Part shown: positions 9,253-17,059 of the stretch, piece by piece | Numbering within the stretch: the first letter of the stretch is position 1 | How the letters are laid out: the number at the start of each line of letters is the position of its first letter | Assembly: GCA_020721025.1 (NCBI GenBank) | Contig: DYNO01000003.1 | Coordinates: 1-37,345 of the forward strand | DNA: 37,345 bases | Direction of reading: 5' to 3' | Source of the DNA: Thiomargarita sp. | GTDB lineage: Bacteria > Pseudomonadota > Gammaproteobacteria > Beggiatoales > Beggiatoaceae | Position numbers and translations under genes: made by a program | The notes under the pieces: model-generated | Databases searched by the model: none | Told to the model about the DNA's origin: nothing | Seen by the model: the letters and a program-made list of their open reading frames with translations, nothing else

Positions 9253-9633
9253 ATGACACAAAACTCTTCCGAGACCGTCCCAGCAATTGATACTAAGGTA
9301 CTATTGCATATCAAGCTCATGATGGGGGCGGAGTTACAAAGTGTATTGATACAACATTTTATCGACGGTGTGCAGCCCCAACTTGAGGAACTTCGAGAGG
9401 CAATTATCCATCGGGATATTACAAAAATTCGCCAAAAATCCCATCGTCTCAAAGGTGAAAGTTTACAGATGGGTGCGAATCAGATGGCGATGACTTGTCA
9501 ATTGCTTGAAAATATGGCAAAAGAGGCGAATAGCAGCGATGAGCTAAAATACCATGAATATTTAGAAAGATTAGAAATTGAGTTCTCAAGTGTAAAAATT
9601 TTATTGCAGCCGGAAAATGCTCATGAAAACTAA
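9253..9633 (+). CDS. HPt phosphotransfer-domain protein
   Basis: A 126-residue histidine phosphotransfer protein if translated from the ATG at 9253. The frame is open further upstream to a TTG at 9184, but those residues look non-conserved. The HPt four-helix bundle spans about 15-115. The phosphorylatable histidine is H64 in QKSHRLKGESLQMG, with the usual basic and glycine residues following. Such proteins shuttle phosphate between a hybrid kinase and a receiver. The gene overlaps the next one (REC-PAS-GGDEF-EVL) by 17 bases, so translational coupling and a direct phosphotransfer partnership are likely. The donor kinase is not in this window. Confidence 0.85.
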   Translation: MTQNSSETVPAIDTKVLLHIKLMMGAELQSVLIQHFIDGVQPQLEELREAIIHRDITKIRQKSHRLKGESLQMGANQMAMTCQLLENMAKEANSSDELKYHEYLERLEIEFSSVKILLQPENAHEN

Positions 9634-11725
9634 ACAACCCACCATTTTAGTCGTCGATGATGCCCCGCTGATGCGTCGTATCTTGGTCGAAGTGCTCGGT
9701 CGCTTCGGATACCATGTTGAAACCGCAGAAAATGGGCAGCAAGCGATTGATTTTTTCCTGACCAATCGTCCAGATTTGATTTTAATGGATGCTGATATGC
9801 CCATTCTCGACGGGGTGGCTGCGTGTGCCCACATTCGCGGGTTAGCGGGTGCCAAATATTTGCCCATTATTATCGTGACTGCCTTTGTCGGACGGGATTG
9901 GGTAGATCGCGCATTTGCGGCGGGTGCGACCGATTATGTCATGAAACCAGTAAATTGGGACGTTTTGCGTAATCGCATTCAGTATATTCTTCAAGCAAAA
10001 CAATCGGAAGAAGCATTATTTGAAGAAAAGGAAAAAGCACAAATCACTTTAGCGTCGATTGGTGATGGCGTGATTACGACCAACGCACAGGGCGAAATTG
10101 AATACCTTAATCCGGTTGCCAGTAAATTGACCGGGTGGCATATTGACGAAGCCAAAGGTTTATTGTTGAATCAAGTTTTTTGTCTGATTGATGAAAATGA
10201 TAAGCAACCGATTGAATTTCCTATCCAACTGTGTCTGACAGGTAACATCATCAAATTACCGGAGCATACCAATACCATCTTAGTGCACCGGGATAGGCAA
10301 CATTTTTTCGCGATTGAAGATTCTGCCGCGCCGATCAAGGATAAACAAGGAAATATCATCGGAGTGGTGTTAGTGTTCCACGATGTGACTGAAAATCATA
10401 AAATGAATCAACAGCTTGCGTATCAAGCAAAACACGATGCGTTGACTAATTTATTCAATCGTCATGAATTTCATCTGCGTCTTAAAACACTGTTAAACCA
10501 ATGGCACTCACAAAGTTCCTCGCAACATTCTTTGATGTTTTTAGACCTTGATCAGTTTAAAACGGTCAACGATACTTGTGGACACGAAGCCGGCGATGAG
10601 TTATTGAAAGATGTGGCGTTATTGTTAGAAAAAGTTACAAAAAACACCCGAACTTACACTCAAGCCACCCTAGCGCGGTTGGGCGGCGATGAATTTGGCT
10701 TGCTTTTAGAAAATTGTGATTTAGAAAATGCCAAAAAGTTAGCAAATACGCTGTGTGAGGCGATCCAAAATTTAAAATTCTATTGGGAAGATGAGCAACA
10801 AGCCAATGGCAAGCGAGTTTTCAATATTGGTGTGAGTATCGGTTTGGTGCCTGTCAGTGCGCAAACAGTGAATGATAAAAGTTTATTGGCAATGGCGGAT
10901 GCGGCGTGTTATGCTGCAAAAAATGCAGGGCGTAATAATGTGCATGTTTATAAAGATACGGATTTGATTGACGAAATCGAATGGGTCTCATTGTTAAATT
11001 ATAGTTTAGAGAGTTTGGATGGGTTTAAGCTATTTTATCAGCCCATTGTCAAAACCAATCTTTTTGGGACAGAAAATCAGCATGAAGTGTGGTATGAAGT
11101 CTTGCTACGAATGCACACACCCAAGGGTCATATTGTGCCACCGGGAGCGTTTCTTTCCACTGCTACGCGCTATACCCTAACGGCATCGTTGGATAAATGG
11201 GTGATCAATGCGTGCATTGCATGGCTGCAACGTCGTGATCTCAGTCAATTTAAGCTCTTGAATATTAACATTTCTGGACACTCACTCAACGATAAAACAT
11301 TTATTAACCACATTGTTGAACGACTCAGCCACCCGAGTATTCCTGCGAATAAATTGTGCTTTGAAATCACGGAAGCCACTGCCATCACAAATTTTTCCAA
11401 TACAGTCAAATTCATCACTGAATTGAAAAAATTAGGCTGTCAATTTGCATTAGATGATTTCGGTAGTGGGATGTCATCGTTTAGCTATTTGAAAAATTTA
11501 CCGGTTGATTTTATTAAAATTGACGGTGGATTCATCAAGGGCATGGTGAAAGACAAAGTTGATTTCGCCGTGGTGCGGTCGATTAATGACATTGCGCATG
11601 AAATGAATTTATGTACTATTGCGGAATTTGTGGAAACAGAAGAAATTTTTCAATGTTTACAAGAAATTAAAGTTGATTATGTGCAAGGTTACTGGATTGG
11701 TAAACCGCAACCCTTGCCATCATAA
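9617..11725 (+). CDS. Response regulator with PAS, GGDEF and EAL-type domains
   Basis: A 702-residue c-di-GMP enzyme. The receiver (about 8-128) has D14/D15, phospho-acceptor D58 and the KP pair near 110. A PAS domain follows (about 135-255, IGDGVITTNAQGEIEYLNP). The GGDEF domain keeps an intact GGDEF at 356-360, so diguanylate cyclase activity is possible. The EAL-type domain has EVL instead of EAL (E494), and keeps the other expected acidic and lysine positions: NINIS, FEITE, DDFGSGMSSFSYL, KIDGGFI and AEFVE. The catalytic Glu is retained, so phosphodiesterase activity remains plausible. No membrane segment is seen, so it is cytoplasmic. The start overlaps the HPt gene, which probably supplies the phosphate. 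Which of the two opposing activities dominates cannot be told from sequence. Confidence 0.95.
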   Translation: MLMKTKQPTILVVDDAPLMRRILVEVLGRFGYHVETAENGQQAIDFFLTNRPDLILMDADMPILDGVAACAHIRGLAGAKYLPIIIVTAFVGRDWVDRAFAAGATDYVMKPVNWDVLRNRIQYILQAKQSEEALFEEKEKAQITLASIGDGVITTNAQGEIEYLNPVASKLTGWHIDEAKGLLLNQVFCLIDENDKQPIEFPIQLCLTGNIIKLPEHTNTILVHRDRQHFFAIEDSAAPIKDKQGNIIGVVLVFHDVTENHKMNQQLAYQAKHDALTNLFNRHEFHLRLKTLLNQWHSQSSSQHSLMFLDLDQFKTVNDTCGHEAGDELLKDVALLLEKVTKNTRTYTQATLARLGGDEFGLLLENCDLENAKKLANTLCEAIQNLKFYWEDEQQANGKRVFNIGVSIGLVPVSAQTVNDKSLLAMADAACYAAKNAGRNNVHVYKDTDLIDEIEWVSLLNYSLESLDGFKLFYQPIVKTNLFGTENQHEVWYEVLLRMHTPKGHIVPPGAFLSTATRYTLTASLDKWVINACIAWLQRRDLSQFKLLNINISGHSLNDKTFINHIVERLSHPSIPANKLCFEITEATAITNFSNTVKFITELKKLGCQFALDDFGSGMSSFSYLKNLPVDFIKIDGGFIKGMVKDKVDFAVVRSINDIAHEMNLCTIAEFVETEEIFQCLQEIKVDYVQGYWIGKPQPLPS

Positions 11726-11743
11726 TGAGAGGAAAAAAATACA

Positions 11744-12532
11744 ATGTCAAAGTTTTTATTGAATATTTTACTATTTTTAACGTTAGCCAGTTGTGTCACC
11801 AATCCATTGGGACGCTCGCAACTCTCTCTTTTAGCGGGAGATCAACTGACTCAGATGGGGCTACAAGCCTTCAGCGAAATCAAGCAAGAAACGCCCATTG
11901 AAACCAATCAAGCGATTAATACTTATGTCAATTGCGTGGTAAAATCGTTGTTGCGCGCCTTTCAGCACGATGGAACCCCTTGGGAAGTGGTAGTTTTTCG
12001 CAGTGAGGAGGTGAATGCGTTTGCATTGCCGGGCGGTAAAATTGGAGTTTATACAGGATTATTGCCGGTGGCGAATTCTCAGCATCAATTGGCAGCGGTG
12101 TTAGGTCATGAAATTGCACATGTTTTGTCAAATCATGGCGGTGAGCGCATGTCACAAGATGTGGTGGCGAATGTTGGCATGGCAATCGTGGGAACGGTGC
12201 TAGATACCAATACGCAGAGTGGCAAATTGACCATGGCGGCGTTGGGAGTGGGGGCGCAAGTGGGCATCTTGTTGCCTTATGGGCGTTTGCAAGAAACCGA
12301 GTCAGATCGTTTGGGTTTGGAAATTATGGCACGGGCGGGTTTTGATCCCAGAGAAAGCGTTACATTGTGGCAGAATATGGCGAAAGCCAGTAGTGGCGGT
12401 AAGTTAGAATTCTTGTCAACTCATCCCGCGCACCAAACCCGTATTGACGCATTGCGCGCTCAGATGAATTATGCTCTGAAACTTTCAAGACAATCACAAG
12501 CGGGGGGATGGCAACCCAATTGTCATTTATAA
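11744..12532 (+). CDS. M48-family lipoprotein metalloprotease
   Basis: A 262-residue outer-membrane-directed protease. The lipobox LASC (14-17) predicts lipidation at C17; the following residue is V, not D, which favours outer-membrane sorting. The zinc site is HEIAH (122-126) with the third ligand in ETESD (184-188). Size and layout fit the YcaL/LoiP type of single-domain M48 lipoproteases, which degrade stalled or misfolded outer-membrane proteins. It starts 18 bases after the c-di-GMP gene with a GAGAGG ribosome site and is probably cotranscribed with it, although the functions look unrelated. Family certain, substrate unknown. Confidence 0.93.
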   Translation: MSKFLLNILLFLTLASCVTNPLGRSQLSLLAGDQLTQMGLQAFSEIKQETPIETNQAINTYVNCVVKSLLRAFQHDGTPWEVVVFRSEEVNAFALPGGKIGVYTGLLPVANSQHQLAAVLGHEIAHVLSNHGGERMSQDVVANVGMAIVGTVLDTNTQSGKLTMAALGVGAQVGILLPYGRLQETESDRLGLEIMARAGFDPRESVTLWQNMAKASSGGKLEFLSTHPAHQTRIDALRAQMNYALKLSRQSQAGGWQPNCHL

Positions 12533-12701
12533 TCAACCAAGTAGTTCACCTTCCCTAACAAAAACAGAACTGCGACTGTTAACTCCCCCCTATTTTACCT
12601 ATTATTTCACTCCCTTTGTAATGCTCCTGGTGAAATTGTATTTTGATCAAATCGGGTCTATTTTCAATCTGAGCCAAGATAGTGGGATAATTATCAACTT
12701 T

Positions 12702-13727
12702 TCAAGTGAATCGACGTTGTTGGCGCGCAAGGCTATGACTGAGAATATGTTGCAATACATCACGTTGACTTATTCCGATCCGTTGTGCAGATTGGCTCAC
12801 CGCGGCATACGATGCCAAATTACAAGCAATATTGACTTCGGTGAAAAAAATGTGTCGTCGATCTTCACTGAGGCGAAAATCTACCCGCAAATAGTCAAAC
12901 GGCGTAATTATCTCCAGCAACCGATTGATATAACTTATAATTACCGCACTCAAATCAGATTCTCGTAGCATCACCCGTTCCCGCCCCTTCGCTTGCAACA
13001 ACTTGTGTTCGCGCACCGCCACACCAAATGCGGTTTCAGAAATTTCTTCCATGCAAGGCAAAATAATCGGTACTTTTCCGCCCAACACTGGCACCGTGAT
13101 GTCTGTTCCTGCAATTGCTTGTTCTAACAGACATGCTTTGCCATCTTGCGTCATTAATTGATGAATTTGTTGTTTCGCCCCCGCCCACGTCGTTTGAAAA
13201 GAATCTTGGCTGATACCTTCCGATGCTGCCCCAAAACGCGGTTTAATGAAATAAGGTGGAGGAAAATCAGGAGGATACAGGGCATCAAGATCAGAATATG
13301 CCTTGCCCAAGGGAGTGGGAATTTGAAGGGATTGTGCTAACATTTTGGTAAGCAGTTTATCTTCCGCAGATGCCCGAATATTGGGAGGCGCGCCGAGATA
13401 AGGTAGATGCAAATATTCGCAAACGCTTGAAATAAATACTTCAAAATTTCGCACGGGACGAGTCGAACGATTATAAACAGTAAAAATGTAATTGTAACGC
13501 GAAGCGGATGTAAGCAAATCTGCCACATCACGACTTGGCGTGACATTGATGCCTAGCGATTGAATTAATTTATAAAGTTCATGATGATACTGTGCAAACA
13601 CCCCCCCAATAGGATGAAATGCCGGACGTTCCTCGCCTACATCAGGTTCTGGCGCGAAACGGGCGAGATAAAGCACATTTAATGTTTCAATTTGTTGTGG
13701 CGAAAGTGTTTCTAACGAAGTGTGCAT
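12702..13727 (-). CDS. ATP-grasp ligase of D-Ala-D-Ala ligase type
   Basis: A 341-residue ATP-grasp enzyme. The ATP-binding lysine and glycine loop are seen in YFIKPRFGAASEGI, the middle domain in EQAIAGTDITVPVLGG, and the magnesium-binding Asp, Glu and Asn in DYLRVDFRL and FFTEVNIACNLA. Length fits the family (about 300-370). The N-terminal region differs from true Ddl, with no recognisable HGxxGEDG substrate segment (IFTVYNRST appears in a similar position), so the amino-acid or peptide substrate is probably different. The gene is alone, convergent with the M48 protease gene and divergent from gspD. I would call it a D-alanine-D-alanine ligase family protein, not Ddl itself. Confidence 0.82.
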   Translation of the reverse strand: MHTSLETLSPQQIETLNVLYLARFAPEPDVGEERPAFHPIGGVFAQYHHELYKLIQSLGINVTPSRDVADLLTSASRYNYIFTVYNRSTRPVRNFEVFISSVCEYLHLPYLGAPPNIRASAEDKLLTKMLAQSLQIPTPLGKAYSDLDALYPPDFPPPYFIKPRFGAASEGISQDSFQTTWAGAKQQIHQLMTQDGKACLLEQAIAGTDITVPVLGGKVPIILPCMEEISETAFGVAVREHKLLQAKGRERVMLRESDLSAVIISYINRLLEIITPFDYLRVDFRLSEDRRHIFFTEVNIACNLASYAAVSQSAQRIGISQRDVLQHILSHSLARQQRRFT

Positions 13728-13773
13728 AAGTTTTTTTGGATGAGATTGATTTAAAAATAAAATGTTAATTACT

Positions 13774-13897
13774 TTCGCAATAGTTCAGACAGTTCCAAAA
13801 TTATATTTGAATATCAATCAGTTATCGAATGAGTAAAATAACGATAACTGATTGATTTTCATAAGTAGTTGTAGAAAACTGTCCGAACCATTGCGAA
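13774..13897. repeat. MITE-like element, copy 1 (22-bp terminal inverted repeats)
   Basis: The ends are inverted repeats of 22 bases (13774-13795 and 13876-13897) matching at about 20 positions, with the core CAGACAGTT/AACTGTCCG. Inside is a second, perfect 15-bp inverted repeat, ATCAATCAGTTATCG and its complement, around a loop of about 14 bases. The element sits in the divergent region between the ATP-grasp gene and gspD. The outer repeat and the string GTAGAAAACTGTC recur at 34092-34146. It encodes nothing. A miniature transposable element is the simplest reading; a structured regulatory RNA or bidirectional terminator is an alternative. Confidence 0.6.
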
Positions 13898-14046
13898 TTT
13901 TACAGAGAGGCTTCATGATGACACTTGATTTCAGATTGAAATTTTTGTCACAGCAATCGACCTGTCGTCGGGAATTCTCGCCTGATTTTCGCTTTCCATG
14001 TTATCATGTATGATTATTCAAAAGTCAGTGCGAACCGATCACTCAA

Positions 14047-16041
14047 ATGACCCACGCTATTTTTTTTCGTTTCATTGCACTATTGTTGATTTTATTGACA
14101 CCGCTCGCTTCGGCACAGATGGTTACCATGAATTTCAAAGACATGGACATCAAAATTCTGGCAGATACCGTTGCAGAAGTGACGGGCAAGACCTTTGTGA
14201 TCGATCCGCGAGTCAAGGGCGAAATCACGATTATTTCTGCGACACCGATGGAAAGTAAACAGATTTATGAAGTATTTTTATCGGTGCTCAGCGTCCATGG
14301 TTTTGCTGCCGTTCCCAGTGGTAATGTGGTTAAAATCCTTCCCGACAGCTTGGTGAAAGCAGAAAATACTCCCGTATTAGCCGATGGTGAACAACGTCGT
14401 AGTGCAGAAATTGTCACACAAGTGATTAAAATTCATCAAGTTTCCGCAGCGCAACTTATCCCCTTACTGCGTCCCCTCGTACCTCAACAAGGGCATTTGG
14501 TCGCCTATCCTGATAACAATACACTCATTATTTCTGATACCGCTGACAATGTGGCGCGCATGGAAAAAATCATCCAACGCATTGACAAAGTGAGCGAAGA
14601 ACAAATCGAAGTCATTGTTTTAGAACATGCCACCGCTGCGGAAGTGGCGCGCATTCTCAACACATTGGAACAAAAAACCAGTAATGCTGCAACTGGTACA
14701 GGGAATAATCCGGCAACAACACATTCTAGCATTGTGGCAGATGAACGGACGAACAGTATATTAATCAGTGGCGATAAAACCACGCGGCTGAAATTACGCA
14801 CTATTATCAGTAATTTAGATACCCCACTCAAAGCCACTGGCGACACTCAAGTGATTTATTTGCGTTATGCCCGTGCCAAAAATCTTGCCGATGTGTTGAA
14901 AGGAATCAGCGATACTATTGCAAAACAAGGTGTTGCCGGACAACCGCCACTTGCCGCGCCACCGACAACCACGCAAGATTCAGTAAAAACCACCATTCAA
15001 GCCGATGAAAGTACCAACAGTTTAATTATCACAGCAGAACCCAATGCATTGAAAAATCTACAATCGGTCATCAGTCGTTTAGATGTGCGGCGGGCGCAAG
15101 TGTTGGTGGAAGCGGTGATTGCTGAAATTTCTGTGGATACAGCAAAAAAGCTAGGTGTGCAATGGGCATTGTTCAGCGAAAATGGCGTGAGTCCGGTTGG
15201 CGTGAGCAATTTTCCAAATTCAGGCATAGGGATTGTCGATGTTGCCAGCACCGCCTATCAATTGCGTAACAATGGCAGTGCGACCTTACCCAGCGAGGGT
15301 TTGAACGGGGCAACGCTCGGATTGGGACGGTTTGGGCAGGCAGGCTTAAATTTTGGCGTGTTATTGCAAGCACTGTCGGCAGATACCAATTCTAATGTAC
15401 TTTCTACACCTTCATTATTAACTTTGGATAATCAAGAAGCTGAAATTCACGTCGGTCAAAATGTTCCCTTCGTCACGGGGCAATATACCAATACCGGTTC
15501 TGCGAATACTTCGACCAGTCCATTTCAAACCATTCAACGGGAAGATGTCGGGATTAAGCTCAAAGTTACCCCACAAATTAACGAAGGTAACGCAATTCAA
15601 CTGCAAATTGAACAAGAAGTATCCAGTTTAACGCGCAGCACCGTTGCCACTGCCGACGTGGTCACCAACAAGCGTACCATTAAAACTTCCGTCATGGTAG
15701 AAGATGGCAAAATGGTCGTATTGGGGGGCTTGATTTCTGATGATTTACAACAAGTCACGCAAAAAGTGCCGGTGCTGGGTGATATTCCCGTGTTAGGCAT
15801 GTTATTTCGTTCCGAAAGCGTGCAAAAAGTAAAACGTAACTTGATGATTTTCTTGCACCCGGTGATTGTACGGGATGATGCCAGCAGTACCCAAATGAGC
15901 CAAAGCAAATACGGCTATATGCGTGCGAAACAATTGGAACAACAAACTTCGACTTCGCCCCTATTATCGCCCAAAGATGTCCCTGTGTTACCCAATTTGA
16001 ATGATTTTTTGATCAGTTTGCCGGAGCGAAAACAGCGTTAA
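14047..16041 (+). CDS. gspD: Type II secretion system secretin GspD
   Basis: A 664-residue outer-membrane secretin with a Sec signal peptide (about 1-23, ending LASAQ). The N0 domain follows (about 25-95, MNFKDMDIKILADTVAEVTG), then repeated N1-N3 domains (about 120-360) and the C-terminal secretin barrel with the family signature VPVLGDIPVLGMLFR near 575-590. It forms the outer-membrane channel through which folded proteins leave the periplasm. Length is typical. No gspC precedes it and no gspE-M follow, so the operon is split; only the gspA-type gene at 35080-36759 is also in this window. Pilus secretin PilQ is unlikely because AMIN domains are absent. Confidence 0.93.
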   Translation: MTHAIFFRFIALLLILLTPLASAQMVTMNFKDMDIKILADTVAEVTGKTFVIDPRVKGEITIISATPMESKQIYEVFLSVLSVHGFAAVPSGNVVKILPDSLVKAENTPVLADGEQRRSAEIVTQVIKIHQVSAAQLIPLLRPLVPQQGHLVAYPDNNTLIISDTADNVARMEKIIQRIDKVSEEQIEVIVLEHATAAEVARILNTLEQKTSNAATGTGNNPATTHSSIVADERTNSILISGDKTTRLKLRTIISNLDTPLKATGDTQVIYLRYARAKNLADVLKGISDTIAKQGVAGQPPLAAPPTTTQDSVKTTIQADESTNSLIITAEPNALKNLQSVISRLDVRRAQVLVEAVIAEISVDTAKKLGVQWALFSENGVSPVGVSNFPNSGIGIVDVASTAYQLRNNGSATLPSEGLNGATLGLGRFGQAGLNFGVLLQALSADTNSNVLSTPSLLTLDNQEAEIHVGQNVPFVTGQYTNTGSANTSTSPFQTIQREDVGIKLKVTPQINEGNAIQLQIEQEVSSLTRSTVATADVVTNKRTIKTSVMVEDGKMVVLGGLISDDLQQVTQKVPVLGDIPVLGMLFRSESVQKVKRNLMIFLHPVIVRDDASSTQMSQSKYGYMRAKQLEQQTSTSPLLSPKDVPVLPNLNDFLISLPERKQR

Positions 16042-16278
16042 AATCCGTAAGTTAGCGATAAGGTGGCAGTTTAAACGCATCAATCTGACAGCAGCACAAA
16101 AAACGACAAAATAAGCTCAGTTTACATTGTAACAAATTGATTCTCAATAGAATTTTAAAATTGATACGCGCTTACTCTGTTATTCAACTTCGGTCGAGTG
16201 GCAAGACAACTGAATTCTGTTACAATAACCGGATTATCTTGTGACCCGCTGGGAGTTATCCCGCAAAAAGGAATTGAC

Positions 16279-17040
16279 ATGAATTGGTATGGCATGTACA
16301 CCTTGTTCAGCAAAGAAGTGTGGCGATTTATCAAGGTCATATCGCAAACGATCATCACGCCGCTGATCACTGTTTTATTATATCTATTGGTTTTTTCATC
16401 CGTTTTACAAGATCACGTCGAAATTTACGAAAATGTCAGTTACACCGCATTTCTCATCCCCGGCTTGATTATGATGAGCATTATTCAAAATGCCTTTGCC
16501 AACAGCTCATCCAGTTTATTTCAATCCAAGATGACCGGCAACATTATTTTCATGCTGATCGCGCCGATTTCCAGCGTCGAATTTTACATTGCATTCGTTG
16601 CGGCTTCGGTGGTGCGTGGCATTTGTGTTGGCGTAGGCGTATGGATCACGGCACTCTGGTTTGATATTTCTCCAATACACAACTTATTGATACTTATAAT
16701 TTTTACGGTACTCAGTAGCGCAGTTTTGGGCGGTTTAGGCGTGATCGCAGCACTTTGGGCGGATAAATGGGATCATATCGCCGGCTTTCAAAACTTCGTC
16801 ATCTTACCGTTCTCATTCCTAAGTGGCGCATTTTACTCAATTACCGCACTTCCGGAGTTTTGGCAAACGGTATCCTACTATAACCCATTTTTTTACATGG
16901 TGGATGGCTTTCGCTACGGATTTTTAGGAGTGTCCGACGTTCCCGTGAGCGCGAGTTTAGCCGTCATCCTCATTTCCCTGTTTCTCGTCAGCGCATGGTG
17001 CATTTGGCTACTTGAAATCGGTTATAACGTCCGCAGATAG
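16279..17040 (+). CDS. ABC-2 type transporter permease (YadH-like)
   Basis: A 253-residue inner-membrane protein with about six hydrophobic segments, starting at the ATG at 16279, which has an AAAAAGGA ribosome site; the open frame upstream to 16198 is probably untranslated. The sequence fits the ABC-2 permease family: FSKEVWRFIKV at the N-terminus, LPFSFLSGAFYSITALPEFW and YNPFFYMVDGFRYGFLG in the last third. YadH-type permeases pair with a YadG-type ATPase encoded just upstream, but no ATPase gene is present here. The next gene, a sugar transferase/dehydratase, begins 19 bases downstream, so they may be cotranscribed. Glycan or lipid export is a guess from context. Confidence 0.88.
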   Translation: MNWYGMYTLFSKEVWRFIKVISQTIITPLITVLLYLLVFSSVLQDHVEIYENVSYTAFLIPGLIMMSIIQNAFANSSSSLFQSKMTGNIIFMLIAPISSVEFYIAFVAASVVRGICVGVGVWITALWFDISPIHNLLILIIFTVLSSAVLGGLGVIAALWADKWDHIAGFQNFVILPFSFLSGAFYSITALPEFWQTVSYYNPFFYMVDGFRYGFLGVSDVPVSASLAVILISLFLVSAWCIWLLEIGYNVRR

Positions 17041-17059
17041 GTAAATCATTTATTCCCTC

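Noticed and set aside
12621..12968. 115-residue plus-strand reading frame
   Set aside because: It overlaps the ATP-grasp gene in antisense, has no family features and no ribosome site.
13774..13897. CRISPR array
   Set aside because: The repeats are inverted, only two per locus and without regular spacers; no cas gene is present anywhere in the window.
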